A DNA stretch of 57,861 bases from Flavobacteriaceae bacterium (lineage in GTDB: Bacteria > Bacteroidota > Bacteroidia > Flavobacteriales > Flavobacteriaceae), in NCBI GenBank assembly GCA_013043685.1, contig JABDNT010000012.1, positions 1 through 57,861 on the forward strand, given 5' to 3'. Below, piece after piece: positions 19,016-29,039 of this stretch. Both the position numbers and the translations under genes were made by a program. How positions within the stretch are numbered: position 1 is the first letter of the stretch; each line of letters begins with the position of its first letter. Below the pieces are notes generated by a model that worked only from the letters and a program-made list of their open reading frames with translations, ran no database searches and was not told where the DNA came from.

Positions 19016-19738
19016 TTATCTCTTAACGATTTTTATCGTTTTCTTTCTGCCAGCTTCATCCGTAAGCTGAACAAGATATATCATAGAGCGAAGGTCTGAA
19101 AGATTCAAGGTATTCGTCCCCGCTTCCAATTTGGTTTGCTTTATCAGTCTTCCCTGTACATCATAAATTGAAACAGCAACTGCATCTTTCGATTCAACGT
19201 TCACATCTGAATATGTTACTGTTGGGAAAATAGAAGCTTCCAAAATATTTACATCGTTCACACCAAGTAGAGGATCATAAACATAATTAAAGGTTAGATC
19301 GTCTCCTACCTCATTTCCTCCTGCATCTACCATATAAAATCTAAATGCATATTCAAGCGCATCTGTTCCATTCCCGGGATCTGAGTTATAGAAGTGGTCT
19401 CCGTTAGATGTTTGAGACGAACCCGGTTGAATCACAACTACATCATCTATGGGATAAGAAGTTCCCGGGATTGTACCTGTATAACATTCACCAAAGCAAA
19501 TTTCCATTCCACTTCCATCCGTGTTCACTGCGCTAACGAATTCAACTTTCATATTGATCGGTTCCGTTCCCTGATTGAACACATAAAAATCGAGTGAAGC
19601 TTCAGGGTAGGTAACAACATTAAAGAAAACTGTCTGACCTTGAACAATGGGGTCACCTTCATGTGTTTCAACAGTAAATTGTGCTTGAGCCAAAGTGGTA
19701 ACAATCAACAAAAGCACTACGAGTATATTTCGTTTCAT
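19016..19738 (-). CDS. T9SS type A sorting domain-containing protein
   Basis: A secreted protein of 240 residues. Residues 1-20 form a signal peptide ending LAQAQ. The body (about 21-155) is a single beta domain containing two nearby cysteines (EICFGECYTG). Residues about 165-240 form a T9SS type A C-terminal domain, recognisable by ASIFPTVTYSDV, VSIYDVQGRLIKQ, LEAGTNTLNLSDL and the Lys/Arg-rich end KTIKIVKR. It should cross the outer membrane by T9SS and lose this tail. The function of the body is unknown. It stands alone between two terminator or promoter regions. Confidence 0.85.
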   Translation of the reverse strand: MKRNILVVLLLIVTTLAQAQFTVETHEGDPIVQGQTVFFNVVTYPEASLDFYVFNQGTEPINMKVEFVSAVNTDGSGMEICFGECYTGTIPGTSYPIDDVVVIQPGSSQTSNGDHFYNSDPGNGTDALEYAFRFYMVDAGGNEVGDDLTFNYVYDPLLGVNDVNILEASIFPTVTYSDVNVESKDAVAVSIYDVQGRLIKQTKLEAGTNTLNLSDLRSMIYLVQLTDEAGRKKTIKIVKR

Positions 19739-19971
19739 TTTAGTTAAGATTTCGTTAAATATAAATTTCTTGCAAGATATAAATTCAAAATCAGATTTTC
19801 AGTGTTTTTTCGGTTTTTTAATAACCCTGAAGTATTACCAACAGTAAGGCGAGGCCATATGTGATCTCTTTTTTAAAAACCTACTAATTCTATAGGATTA
19901 CCTGTTTTATATATCTTTCTTTCAGAAATATCTTATTCATAATATTATGTTAAAAAATTTAAAAATATCCG

Positions 19972-19979
19972 TATATTTG
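19972..19979 (+). promoter_or_regulatory. Predicted -7 promoter element of the Omp28/T9SS gene
   Basis: TATATTTG matches TAnnTTTG exactly, 43 nt before the ATG at 20023. The region around it (19739-20022, 284 nt) is very AT-rich and otherwise shows no gene. Confidence 0.55.
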
Positions 19980-20022
19980 AAGTTATATCAATTGATAATA
20001 AAAAACCTAAAAAATTTATATT

Positions 20023-21702
20023 ATGTCAAAAAAGGCAATAACAACAGTAGCATTTTCCTTGCTTACCGTTTTGGCATTTGCCCAAACCATTGTAAGTACT
20101 ACTCCAGAAGATAAAAAAGTAATCCTAGAAGAATTTACGGGTATTAATTGTGTCTTCTGTCCCGATGGACATGCGATCGCACAAGCGATCCAGGATAATA
20201 ATCCCGGTAACGTATTTCTTGTGAATATCCATACCGGTAGTTTTGCCAACCCGGGCAGCGGACAACCCGATTTCAGAACTTCATTCGGAGCTGCAATTGC
20301 GGGACAATCAAATCTTACTGGTTATCCTGCCGGTACCGTTAACAGGCATTTCTTTCCGGGACAATCACAAGGTGGAGGTACTGCTATGAGCAGAAGTCAA
20401 TGGGCAAATGCCAGTAATCAGATACTTGCACAGCCAGCCTACCTGAACCTTGGAGTTGAAGCGGAGATCGATGTACAAACCAATGAGCTTACGGTCCACG
20501 TTGAGGTGTATTACACCGGCAACAGTCCATTCAGCACAAATAAACTTAACGTAGCCTTACTTCAGAATAACACCTTAGGACCACAGACCGGTGGTGGAAT
20601 GGGTAACGAATATGTACATATGCACAGATTGGTACATATGGTGACCGGCCAATGGGGTATAGATATTAACAGTACTACAACGGGATCGTTCATAGATGAG
20701 ACTTTCACTTACACTATCCCCGCAGACTACCGCGACGTGCCCGTAGAACTGGCCGACCTGGAGCTTGTTGCTTTTGTGACTGAGACCACACAGGAGATCA
20801 TCAGTGGAAACGGTGCCTTCCCAACCTACACGGGAATAACGATCGCAAATGATGCTTTCCTGAAGGATATTTCAGATATTATCGATCAGTGTGGCAGCGA
20901 AATTGCTCCCGAGATCACAATCCAGAATCTAGGTTCAAACACACTTACTTCGCTGGACATCGAATATTCCGTGAATGGTGGTACCGTTGAATCTTATACA
21001 TGGACCGGGAATCTCACATCACTGCAGAGTGAGAAAGTAGAGCTGCCAGCTATTCCATATACAGTTCAGTCTACCAATACCGTTTCTATTTCATTACCGA
21101 GTGACGATAACAACGCCAACAATGATGGTACAGTCGACTTTGATGAGGCCGTAGGCGGTACAGGAACCGTCTACCTCACATTGAATACGGACAACTGGGG
21201 TTCAGAAGTTAGATGGAACCTTTATGATGAAGCCGGGAATAGTCTTTACAGCGGCGGACCTTATCCGAACAATACACAGATAAACGAAACATTTGAACTA
21301 GCGGAAGGATGCTATACATTCGACCTTCGTGATACTTATGGTGATGGTGGTGGAGTTACCTTCCTGGAAGATTCGAACGGAGTTCAGCTCTTCTTTACCA
21401 ACGGTAACTACGGATCGGGTGTTACAAGCAACTTCTCTTCCGATGGTGTACTTGGCATTGGAGACCAGAATCTTAGCAGTTTTGCACTTTACCCGAATCC
21501 TGCCAATACGGAATTGCATCTAGTGGGGATAGGAACAGCGGATATTACTGTATACAACATCCTGGGAAGCCAGATCATGGTAGTCAACGACGCTACGGAC
21601 AAGGTAAGTCTCGATGTTAGTAGTCTACAGGCTGGAACCTATTTCGTTAAGTTGACATCTAATGAAGGTACAATTACAAAGAAATTCATTGTGAATCGAT
21701 AG
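20023..21702 (+). CDS. Omp28-related protein with T9SS sorting domain
   Basis: A 559-residue secreted protein. A signal peptide ends at about residue 22 (LAFAQT). The Omp28 domain follows with EEFTGINCVFCPDGH, placing a CxxC at Cys43 and Cys46, and GYPAGTVNRHFF further on. The middle (about 285-380) is a beta domain with EYSVNGGTVESYTW; a domain with LTLNTDNWGSEVRWNLYDEAG follows. The last 75 residues are a T9SS type A sorting domain (FALYPNPANTELHL ... GTITKKFIVNR). So it is cell-surface or released, unlike the Omp28 lipoprotein at 15582. The role is unknown; the CxxC suggests a thiol function. Confidence 0.87.
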   Translation: MSKKAITTVAFSLLTVLAFAQTIVSTTPEDKKVILEEFTGINCVFCPDGHAIAQAIQDNNPGNVFLVNIHTGSFANPGSGQPDFRTSFGAAIAGQSNLTGYPAGTVNRHFFPGQSQGGGTAMSRSQWANASNQILAQPAYLNLGVEAEIDVQTNELTVHVEVYYTGNSPFSTNKLNVALLQNNTLGPQTGGGMGNEYVHMHRLVHMVTGQWGIDINSTTTGSFIDETFTYTIPADYRDVPVELADLELVAFVTETTQEIISGNGAFPTYTGITIANDAFLKDISDIIDQCGSEIAPEITIQNLGSNTLTSLDIEYSVNGGTVESYTWTGNLTSLQSEKVELPAIPYTVQSTNTVSISLPSDDNNANNDGTVDFDEAVGGTGTVYLTLNTDNWGSEVRWNLYDEAGNSLYSGGPYPNNTQINETFELAEGCYTFDLRDTYGDGGGVTFLEDSNGVQLFFTNGNYGSGVTSNFSSDGVLGIGDQNLSSFALYPNPANTELHLVGIGTADITVYNILGSQIMVVNDATDKVSLDVSSLQAGTYFVKLTSNEGTITKKFIVNR

Positions 21703-21721
21703 TTTAACAAACTAACCAAAT

Positions 21722-21751
21722 AAAAAAAGCAGCGAATTCGCTGCTTTTTTT
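21722..21751. terminator. Bidirectional terminator overlapping the rsmG stop codon
   Basis: The palindromic core GCAGCGAATTCGCTGC is flanked by A7 and T7, forming a 13-bp stem with loop AATT. Two bases of the TAA stop codon of rsmG on the minus strand belong to the T tract side. Confidence 0.9.
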
Positions 21752-22379
21752 ATGGTTTGAATTTTAATGGCAGATGTACCACACTTTTAGTTTCGAAGAA
21801 ATCTTCCTCGAAAAAACTACGCAACGGATAAATAGTCGCTTTCGGAAATCCTGACAGTTCTTCACCCAGGTCACCACCTTTTAGATATAGTATTCCATTT
21901 TTCAGATCATGCCTGCTTTTTTTAGCGACATTATCCTTCACCCATCGTACAAAGGTCTCCATCTGTGCCACCGCCCTGCTTACAATGAAATCGTATCTAT
22001 CTGTAATCGTTTCTACCCTGTCATTTGTAATTCTGACATTCTGCAGGTTAAGGGCATCCTTAACTTCACGAACAACCTTGATCTTCTTTCCAATGCTATC
22101 CACCAAATGAAAATTTGCTTCAGGAAATAGAATTGCTAAAGGTATTCCGGGGAAACCACCGCCGGTGCCAACATCGAGTATCTGAGCTTCAGGCAGGAAG
22201 GCCTGAACTTTGGCAATTCCAAGCGAATGAAGGACATGCCGCAGATATAATTCCTCTATATCCTTACGCGAGACCACATTGATCTTGGTATTCCAGTCTT
22301 TATACAAGTCACTTAGCTGCCTAAATTGATTTATTTGAGTTTCTGTTAGTTCCGGGAAGTATTTTTCGATGAGCTCCAT
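21750..22379 (-). CDS. rsmG: 16S rRNA (guanine527-N7)-methyltransferase
   Basis: RsmG (GidB) methylates G527 of 16S rRNA using S-adenosylmethionine; loss is known to give low-level streptomycin resistance. The protein has 209 residues, a normal length. The SAM motif is LDVGTGGGFPGIPLAIL (about residues 68-84), and the N-terminal MELIEKYFPELTETQINQF and the VSRAVAQMETFVRW segment are family-typical. The stop codon lies inside the shared terminator with the Omp28 gene. It is monocistronic and divergent from the desaturase gene. Confidence 0.95.
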   Translation of the reverse strand: MELIEKYFPELTETQINQFRQLSDLYKDWNTKINVVSRKDIEELYLRHVLHSLGIAKVQAFLPEAQILDVGTGGGFPGIPLAILFPEANFHLVDSIGKKIKVVREVKDALNLQNVRITNDRVETITDRYDFIVSRAVAQMETFVRWVKDNVAKKSRHDLKNGILYLKGGDLGEELSGFPKATIYPLRSFFEEDFFETKSVVHLPLKFKP

Positions 22380-22488
22380 AGCTACTTATTACTGCAAACT
22401 TAGAATTTCTTTGATAATTTATGATAGTGCTATGAATTATTTACAATTACAATGCTTATTTTAGTCGCTTCATTTCAAAATCCCCATT

Positions 22489-23607
22489 TTGAGTAAATTA
22501 TTGAATGTGAATACTCCTCATATAAATTTTTCCCGCGTAGATTCGGCTAAATTTTTCAGAACACTAAATAAACGAGTTAATAATTATTTTAAAGAGAACA
22601 ATATATCCAGAAACGGAAACTGGAAATTGCACTTGAAATCTATAGTGATGTTCTCCTTATATCTCGCACCGTATTTTCTATTATTATCCCTTGACTTCCC
22701 CTGGTGGGCACAGATCCTGCTGGCAGTTGTTATGGGCGTAGGAATGGCCGGAGTGGGAATGAACGTTATGCACGATGCCAACCACGGCGCCTATTCTTCT
22801 AAAAAGTGGATCAATAAGATTATGGGAAGTAGTATGTATATCCTGGCGGGTAACGTATACAACTGGCAAGTCCAGCACAATGTATTACACCATACGTATA
22901 CCAATATTCACGGACATGACGAAGATCTGGAAGCGGGTCGAGTCCTTCGTTTCTCAAAACACGCCAAATGGTATAAACTGCATAAGTTTCAACATTATTA
23001 CAGCGTTTTTTTATACGGTTTACTTACACTGAATTGGGTTCTAACTGCCGATTTCCTTCAGACCAAGCGCTATCTTGCTAAAAAACTGGCCTACGGAAAG
23101 ATGCCGAGCCCTGTTAAACAATGGAGCGTATTGATCATTACTAAGATGATATATGTTGGAGTCTGGATCGTGCTTCCTATCTTGTTTTTCAATATTGCCT
23201 GGTGGAAGATCTTAATCGGATTTTTTATTATGCACTATGTAGCAGGACTCATTTTAAGCATTGTCTTTCAGCTGGCTCATGTGGTTGAAGACGCCGAAGT
23301 TATGCTTCCTGACCCTTCTGGAACAATGAAGAACACCTGGGCGATCCATCAGCTTTTTACTACGGTAAACTTTTCTACTAAAAATAAGATCGTAAATTGG
23401 TTTACAGGTGGTTTGAACCATCAGGTGGAGCATCATATATTTCCAAATATCAGTCATGTGCATTACACCAAGATCTCCAAGATCGTTAGGAACACCGCTA
23501 AAGAATTCAATTTACCTTATAACGAATACAGAACAACCCGAAAGGCCCTAATTGCACATTTCAAACACCTGAAGCAAATGGGTGCCAATCCGGCAATTTC
23601 AGCCTAA
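22489..23607 (+). CDS. Membrane fatty acid desaturase
   Basis: An integral-membrane di-iron acyl-lipid or acyl-CoA desaturase, 372 residues. The three histidine boxes are intact: HDANHG from His95, HNVLHH from His130, and HQVEHH from His311. The final box with Gln (QxxHH) is typical of front-end (delta-5/delta-6-like) desaturases, although many flavobacterial homologues are simply annotated as desaturases. Hydrophobic stretches at about 50-85 and 215-260 form the membrane hairpins. The proposed start is TTG at 22489 (SKLLNVNTPHINF); no ATG is available near. It ends 3 nt before the aminotransferase gene. Confidence 0.9.
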   Translation: MSKLLNVNTPHINFSRVDSAKFFRTLNKRVNNYFKENNISRNGNWKLHLKSIVMFSLYLAPYFLLLSLDFPWWAQILLAVVMGVGMAGVGMNVMHDANHGAYSSKKWINKIMGSSMYILAGNVYNWQVQHNVLHHTYTNIHGHDEDLEAGRVLRFSKHAKWYKLHKFQHYYSVFLYGLLTLNWVLTADFLQTKRYLAKKLAYGKMPSPVKQWSVLIITKMIYVGVWIVLPILFFNIAWWKILIGFFIMHYVAGLILSIVFQLAHVVEDAEVMLPDPSGTMKNTWAIHQLFTTVNFSTKNKIVNWFTGGLNHQVEHHIFPNISHVHYTKISKIVRNTAKEFNLPYNEYRTTRKALIAHFKHLKQMGANPAISA

Positions 23608-23610
23608 ACT

Positions 23611-24798
23611 ATGAATCCTAAATTATCCGACCGAGTAAATAATATGGCCACTTCAGCTACCCTGGCCATGGCCGCGAAAGCTCGTGAGTTGCGAGCTGAA
23701 GGTAGAGACATTATTGGTTTAAGCCTGGGAGAACCAGACTTTACCGTTCCGGAGTTTGTAAAAGACGCAGCCATTCAGGCCGTGAAAGATGACTACCACG
23801 CTTATACCCCGGTTGATGGCTATGTCGATTTAAAACAAGCCATCATTACCAAGTTCAAACGAGATAATCAGTTGGAATATACACTTCCTCAGATTGTAGT
23901 TTCCACGGGTGCCAAGCAATCGATCGCCAATCTTGCACAGGTTTTAATCAATGAAGGTGATGAAGTATTGCTGCCTGCGCCTTACTGGGTTAGTTACAGT
24001 GATATCGGTAAAGTAGCCGGTGGGAAAGGAGTGCCTATCGCAACAGGTATTGAAAATGATTTTAAAGTGACTCCCGAAGCTCTGGAAGCGGCGATTACTC
24101 CAAAGTCGAAAATACTGATCTACAGCTCACCATGCAATCCTAGTGGTTCGGTATACAGCAAAGCTGAATTAAGGGCTCTTGCCGATGTACTAGTGAAATA
24201 CCCCGATATTATCGTGGTTAGTGATGAGATCTATGAACACATCAATTTCACCGGAGAACATGCCTCTATGGCTCAATTCCCGGATATGTACGATCGCACT
24301 GTGACCGTAAATGGTGTTTCCAAGGCTTATGCCATGACAGGTTGGAGAATTGGATACATTGGAGCTCCTGAATATATAGCCAGGGCTTGCAACAAAATGC
24401 AGGGCCAGGTGACCAGCGGGGCTAATTGTATTGCGCAACGCGCTACAATTGCGGCTCTGGAAAACCCACCTAGTAAAATACAGTATATGGTGGATGCTTT
24501 TAGGAATCGGAGAAAATTAGTACTCGACCTTTTATCTGAAATTCCAGGGATAAAGACCAACGAACCTGAAGGAGCCTTCTATGTATTTCCAGATATATCT
24601 TTTTACTTCGGAAAAACGATACAAGGGGTTCATATTGAAAATGCTTCAGATTTCGCTTTGTTACTTCTGGATAAGGCAAATGTCGCTACCGTTACCGGTG
24701 AAGCTTTCGGAAGTCCGAATTGTATCCGAATATCATATGCAGCTTCGGAAGAAGATATTACGGAAGCAATGAAGAGAATTAAAACCGTACTCTCCTAA
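23611..24798 (+). CDS. Pyridoxal-phosphate-dependent aspartate-type aminotransferase
   Basis: A class I aminotransferase of 395 residues, probably aspartate:2-oxoglutarate transaminase. Visible features are the N-terminal [25 protein letters not shown], the cofactor contacts SSPCNPSG and [12 protein letters not shown], the Schiff-base lysine Lys238 in [15 protein letters not shown], and the C-terminal arginine in CIRISYAAS. Family I-gamma aspartate aminotransferases look like this; closely related enzymes may use other amino or keto acids, so the substrate is inferred. It is tightly spaced with the desaturase (3 nt) and purT (11 nt). Confidence 0.92.
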   Translation: MNPKLSDRVNNMATSATLAMAAKARELRAEGRDIIGLSLGEPDFTVPEFVKDAAIQAVKDDYHAYTPVDGYVDLKQAIITKFKRDNQLEYTLPQIVVSTGAKQSIANLAQVLINEGDEVLLPAPYWVSYSDIGKVAGGKGVPIATGIENDFKVTPEALEAAITPKSKILIYSSPCNPSGSVYSKAELRALADVLVKYPDIIVVSDEIYEHINFTGEHASMAQFPDMYDRTVTVNGVSKAYAMTGWRIGYIGAPEYIARACNKMQGQVTSGANCIAQRATIAALENPPSKIQYMVDAFRNRRKLVLDLLSEIPGIKTNEPEGAFYVFPDISFYFGKTIQGVHIENASDFALLLLDKANVATVTGEAFGSPNCIRISYAASEEDITEAMKRIKTVLS

Positions 24799-24809
24799 GT
24801 AGACGCGAA

Positions 24810-25973
24810 ATGGCTAAAATACTATTACTGGGATCTGGTGAATTGGGTAAGGAATTCGTAATCGCAGCTCAGCGCATCGGCCAGACCGTAATAGCCGTGG
24901 ATAGCTATGAAAATGCCCCTGCTATGCAGGTCGCTCATGATTGCGAGGTGATCAATATGCTGGACGGAGATGCTCTCGATGCCATCGTTACCAAACACAA
25001 TCCTGACTTTATAGTTCCAGAGATAGAAGCGATCCGGACTGAGAGATTTTACGATTATGAAGCTAAGGGATTCACCGTGGTGCCTTCTGCTAAAGCGGCT
25101 AATTATACAATGAACCGAAAAGCGATCCGTGATCTTGCCGCCCAGGAACTCGGTCTAAAAACTGCGCCTTATCGATATGCTACCTCCTCAGAAGAATTGG
25201 CGCAGGCCATTTCAGAAATTGGTATTCCCTGCGTGGTAAAGCCATTAATGTCGTCTAGTGGAAAAGGGCAAAGTACCGTTAGAACAGAAGCTGATATTGA
25301 AAAAGCCTGGCGCTATTCACAGGAAGGATCCCGTGGAGATGTGGCTGAAGTGATCGTTGAAGGTTTTATAGATTTCGATTATGAAATAACCTTATTAACC
25401 GTGACTCAACGAGAGGGCCCCACCTTGTTTTGTCCGCCTATTGGACACCGGCAAGAAGGTGGCGATTATCGGGAAAGCTGGCAACCGGCTAAGATGCTGG
25501 ATGAAGATCTTGAAACTGCACAGCAAATGGCCGACCGGGTTACTGAAGCTTTAGGTGGTGCAGGTATTTGGGGTGTTGAATTTTTCGTGTCAGATGAAGG
25601 TGTTTATTTTTCCGAACTTTCTCCTCGACCTCATGATACAGGTATGGTAACCCTGGGAAATACACAAAATTTCAACGAATTTGAACTTCATCTAAAAGCG
25701 GTTCTTGGATTGCCCATCCCGGAAATTTCCCTGGAGCGCATTGGAGCTTCATCTGTTATTCTGGCAACAGGACATTCCGAGCAACCCACTTTCACCGGAA
25801 TTGAACAACTTTCGGCAGCACCTAAAAGTGATTTCAGACTCTTTGGAAAACCAACTTCGCGTCCTAACAGGCGAATGGGAGTAGTGGTTACTTACGATGC
25901 CCTTTCAGCAGATATTTCCGAAGTGATCCAAAGAGCTAAAGATCTTTCTTCAAAGGTGACAGTGAACCTGTGA
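24810..25973 (+). CDS. purT: Formate-dependent phosphoribosylglycinamide formyltransferase 2
   Basis: PurT makes formyl-GAR from GAR, formate and ATP in purine synthesis, bypassing the folate-dependent PurN. The 387 residues form an ATP-grasp enzyme: the N-terminal [40 protein letters not shown] (ATP loop, about residues 148-161), [25 protein letters not shown], and a C-terminal RPNRRMGVV. Length agrees with the family. Its stop abuts the stop of trkH on the other strand, leaving no intergenic base. Confidence 0.96.
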   Translation: MAKILLLGSGELGKEFVIAAQRIGQTVIAVDSYENAPAMQVAHDCEVINMLDGDALDAIVTKHNPDFIVPEIEAIRTERFYDYEAKGFTVVPSAKAANYTMNRKAIRDLAAQELGLKTAPYRYATSSEELAQAISEIGIPCVVKPLMSSSGKGQSTVRTEADIEKAWRYSQEGSRGDVAEVIVEGFIDFDYEITLLTVTQREGPTLFCPPIGHRQEGGDYRESWQPAKMLDEDLETAQQMADRVTEALGGAGIWGVEFFVSDEGVYFSELSPRPHDTGMVTLGNTQNFNEFELHLKAVLGLPIPEISLERIGASSVILATGHSEQPTFTGIEQLSAAPKSDFRLFGKPTSRPNRRMGVVVTYDALSADISEVIQRAKDLSSKVTVNL

Positions 25974-27479
25974 TCAGCGGTTTCTCCAGAAGAATGGAGT
26001 AAACAATATCAATACGGTAAATAATTCCAAACGTCCGATCAGCATAAGGAAGGTAGACCACCATTTCGCTATATCTGGCAGGATCGCATAATTACCTGTC
26101 GGGCCCAGATCGCCTAATGCCGGTCCTACATTCCCCAGTGTAGAGGCGGCGGCGCCCAGTGCCGTACTGAAGTCTAATCCCAACCATGAAAAAACAAGTA
26201 CTCCTACAATAAAGGACAGCATGTAGAGAATAAAAAATGCGAGTATATTAAACACAATCGGTTGTTGTACGGCCTTCCTGTTATAGCGTACCGGTAGAAT
26301 CGCATTGGGATGCAAGGTCCTGCGGAATTCGATGATCCCATTTTTGATCATAATAAGATGGCGCACTATTTTCACACCTCCTGCTGTAGAACCCGACGAA
26401 CCCCCAAGGAACATAAGTCCGAAGAAGAAAATTGTTAAGAATGGGGTCCATAATGTATAATCCGCTGTCGAGAATCCTGTGGTGGTAACGATAGCCAGCA
26501 CCTGGAAGAGTCCATGACGGATGGCACTTTCCAATTCACCCCAAACCAGGGGATGATCCACTGTTGAAGCGGATGGATCGGCCTGAAAATAAATCATTGC
26601 CGATGCAACAATGGTCAAGCCAATAATAAAATATCCGTAGAGTTTGAATTCCTCATCCCGGAAAACTTTGCTGAATTTAGTCTTGAAGGCAAAGTAACTC
26701 AGTACGAAATTAGTTCCGGCCAAAAACATGAAAATCATAATGATATATTGAATGACGGGTGTGTCATTCCAATAGGCGACACTGGCATTCTTTGTTGAAA
26801 ATCCACCGGTACTCAGTGTACTGAGCGAGTGGTTAATTGCATCGAAGAAACTCATACCAGCAACCTTTAAGAGTATGGTTTCAGCAGCTGTATAACCAAA
26901 ATATATGATCCAGAGACGTTTGGCAGTGTCCGTGATCCTGGGATGCAATTTATCTCCTCCCGGACCAGGTGCTTCCGCAGCAAAAAGTTGCATTCCACCA
27001 ATACCCAATAAAGGCAGAATTGCGATGGCGAGCACAATGATTCCCATACCACCGATCCAATGTGTTACGCTACGCCAGAATAAAACCCCTTTAGGAACAC
27101 TCTCTATATCGTTCAGTATGGACGCTCCGGTCGTAGTATATCCGCTCATGGTTTCAAAAAATGCATTAGTGAAACCCGGTATGGTGCCAGTAAATAAATA
27201 AGGTAAGGTACCGGCCAGTGACATCATGATCCAGCCGAAGGTCACAATAAGGTACCCTTCTCGCTTCTGAATTTCTTTCTGATGGTTACGGGTGACTAGC
27301 ATAAGGATGGTACCCACAGCCAGTACTGTCAATCCGGAATACACCATAGGAAAGCCCACCCCGTCATCATAGGCAAAACTAACTACTGAAGAAAGCAAAA
27401 TAAAACCTCCGTTAACAAGTAGCAGGAGCCCCATGAGATGAAAGATGATCTTGTAATTAAGCTTAGAGAATGAGCTCAT
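25974..27479 (-). CDS. trkH: TrkH family potassium uptake protein
   Basis: Ion-conducting membrane subunit of a Trk/Ktr potassium transporter, 501 residues with four membrane-pore-membrane repeats. Pore-loop regions are seen in MSGYTTTGAS (about residue 112), LSTLSTGGFSTKN (about 220), VTTTGFSTADY and TLGNVGPALG (about 460), the expected filter positions; GGSSGSTAGGVKIVRH follows the third repeat. Its ATG overlaps the trkA stop by one base (ATGA), so TrkA and TrkH are translationally coupled. It converges on purT with no spacer. Confidence 0.95.
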   Translation of the reverse strand: MSSFSKLNYKIIFHLMGLLLLVNGGFILLSSVVSFAYDDGVGFPMVYSGLTVLAVGTILMLVTRNHQKEIQKREGYLIVTFGWIMMSLAGTLPYLFTGTIPGFTNAFFETMSGYTTTGASILNDIESVPKGVLFWRSVTHWIGGMGIIVLAIAILPLLGIGGMQLFAAEAPGPGGDKLHPRITDTAKRLWIIYFGYTAAETILLKVAGMSFFDAINHSLSTLSTGGFSTKNASVAYWNDTPVIQYIIMIFMFLAGTNFVLSYFAFKTKFSKVFRDEEFKLYGYFIIGLTIVASAMIYFQADPSASTVDHPLVWGELESAIRHGLFQVLAIVTTTGFSTADYTLWTPFLTIFFFGLMFLGGSSGSTAGGVKIVRHLIMIKNGIIEFRRTLHPNAILPVRYNRKAVQQPIVFNILAFFILYMLSFIVGVLVFSWLGLDFSTALGAAASTLGNVGPALGDLGPTGNYAILPDIAKWWSTFLMLIGRLELFTVLILFTPFFWRNR

Positions 27480-28828
27480 CAGACGAAAAGTTTTTCAACT
27501 TTTTTAATAGATTGAGGCAGGGAACATACAACGATCCGGTCTCCACTTTTTATTTCGAAGCCCCCAAGGGCGATTAGCCCTTCTCCGTCCCGGATAACGC
27601 CTCCAATTACTGCCGATCTTGGAAATTCTATTTCTCTAACGGTCTTATTGCAAACTTCGGACGATGGTGTTACTAAAAATTCAACCAACTCGGCATTCAT
27701 ATTATTGAGCTTGGTCATAGCAACAATTTCTCCCTTTCGGACATACCGGAATATGTTATTGGCGGCCAGGAGTTTTTTGTTGATTAGGGTATCTATACCA
27801 ATTGAATGGGAAAGCTGAAAGTAGTCCATATTTTCAACCAGGGCGATGGTTTTGCGAACTCCCCTCGACTTTGCAACCAGGCAAGACATGATATTTGTTT
27901 CACTGTTTCCGGTTACGGAAATAAAGGCGTCCATGTCCTTAATCGCCTCCTCCTCCAATAATTCAACATTTCGGCCATCACCGTTTATAACCAAACAACT
28001 AGGAATATCATCGGCTATTTCAAAGGCCTTCTCCTTATCGGTTTCAATAAGTTTAACCTTAAAACTATTTTCACACAGGTACCTGGCAGTTTGACGTCCA
28101 ATGGCACTGCCTCCAAGAATCATTACATTGCGAATATCTTCTTTGACTATTCCGGAAAGTTTATAGATATAGTCTACCCCGGCTTCGGTAGTGGTAAAAT
28201 AGACCTGATCACCTTCTTTAAATTGTGTGTCTCCCCGAGGGATGAGGGTATATTGAGTCCCATAGCGCTGAATTGCTATAGGAACATAATCCAGTTCAGA
28301 ATATTCCTGCCCTATCTCTTTAACGGTTTTACCAACAAACGCCGCTGTTCGGGAAAGATGCAATCCAACCATAGTTAACGCTCCTTCGTCGAATTCATAG
28401 GTGTCGTTAAAGGCGCTTTGATTAAGTAACAATTCAATTTCATTGGCCGCTAAAGATTCAGGAGAGATCAATTCATCAATACCGAATTTCGTAAAATCAA
28501 CGACTTCCTTATTCTCAATGAATTCGGTATTTGAAATTCTGGCAATCGTACGTTTAGCGCCTAACTGTTTCGCTAATACACAAACTGTAATATTCGTTGT
28601 TTCACTGGACGTAACTCCTATTACGAGATCTGTTCGCTCTACCTTCGCGTCTTTCAGTATTGAAAGGGAAGTAGCATCTCCCTTAATCACCCGTATATCG
28701 AGATGTGTGTCGGCATATGCCAGGGACTCTCTGTTAGTATCAATTAAGGTAATGTCCTGAGATTCGAAAGAAAGGAGTTTTGCTAAATGAAATCCTACTT
28801 CACCCGCACCTGCTATTATGATTTTCAT
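27479..28828 (-). CDS. trkA: Trk system potassium transporter regulatory subunit
   Basis: Peripheral, NAD(H)-binding gating subunit of the Trk channel, 449 residues. I chose the ATG at 28828, giving MKIIIAGAGEVGFHLAKLL, the standard start of TrkA; an in-frame ATG 33 codons upstream would overlap the promoter element at 28854-28861. Two RCK-N Rossmann domains (GAGEVGFHLA at the N-terminus and LGGSAIGRQTARYL near residue 235) alternate with two RCK-C domains. This two-repeat layout distinguishes TrkA from single-repeat KtrA. Encoded with trkH. Confidence 0.95.
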   Translation of the reverse strand: MKIIIAGAGEVGFHLAKLLSFESQDITLIDTNRESLAYADTHLDIRVIKGDATSLSILKDAKVERTDLVIGVTSSETTNITVCVLAKQLGAKRTIARISNTEFIENKEVVDFTKFGIDELISPESLAANEIELLLNQSAFNDTYEFDEGALTMVGLHLSRTAAFVGKTVKEIGQEYSELDYVPIAIQRYGTQYTLIPRGDTQFKEGDQVYFTTTEAGVDYIYKLSGIVKEDIRNVMILGGSAIGRQTARYLCENSFKVKLIETDKEKAFEIADDIPSCLVINGDGRNVELLEEEAIKDMDAFISVTGNSETNIMSCLVAKSRGVRKTIALVENMDYFQLSHSIGIDTLINKKLLAANNIFRYVRKGEIVAMTKLNNMNAELVEFLVTPSSEVCNKTVREIEFPRSAVIGGVIRDGEGLIALGGFEIKSGDRIVVCSLPQSIKKVEKLFV

Positions 28829-28853
28829 AGTTATCGGTAAGCAATACGATGTG

Positions 28854-28861
28854 CAAATGTA
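28854..28861 (-). promoter_or_regulatory. Predicted -7 promoter element of trkAH
   Basis: On the minus strand TACATTTG matches TAnnTTTG exactly and lies 25 nt upstream of the ATG at 28828, which supports that start. Confidence 0.5.
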
Positions 28862-28998
28862 TGTAAATTTAGAAAACAAGCGGGACAAAGAACTGATAAG
28901 TTGACCGCTTTTTAAATTATTGATCAATCTAAACTATCATAGAAATCAGGTTAATAAACTGAAGTTATCCCAGGTAGGGATTTCTTTAAAAAAGTCCG

Positions 28999-29006
28999 TA
29001 GCTTTG
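28999..29006 (+). promoter_or_regulatory. Predicted -7 promoter element of ubiE-porT
   Basis: TAGCTTTG matches TAnnTTTG exactly, 33 nt before the ATG at 29040. If used, transcription starts near 29012, which excludes the far upstream TTG start at 28920. Confidence 0.5.
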
Positions 29007-29039
29007 CAGCTTTATTTTATGGAAGCAGGAATAGGCGTT

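Noticed and set aside
28829-28927. Longer trkA start upstream of 28828
   Set aside because: MKIIIAGAGEVG at 28828 is the standard TrkA start, and the -7 element at 28854-28861 would fall inside the extension.
28920-29039. Longer ubiE start at TTG 28920
   Set aside because: The extra 40 residues do not resemble the family, and an exact -7 promoter element lies inside this stretch at 28999-29006.
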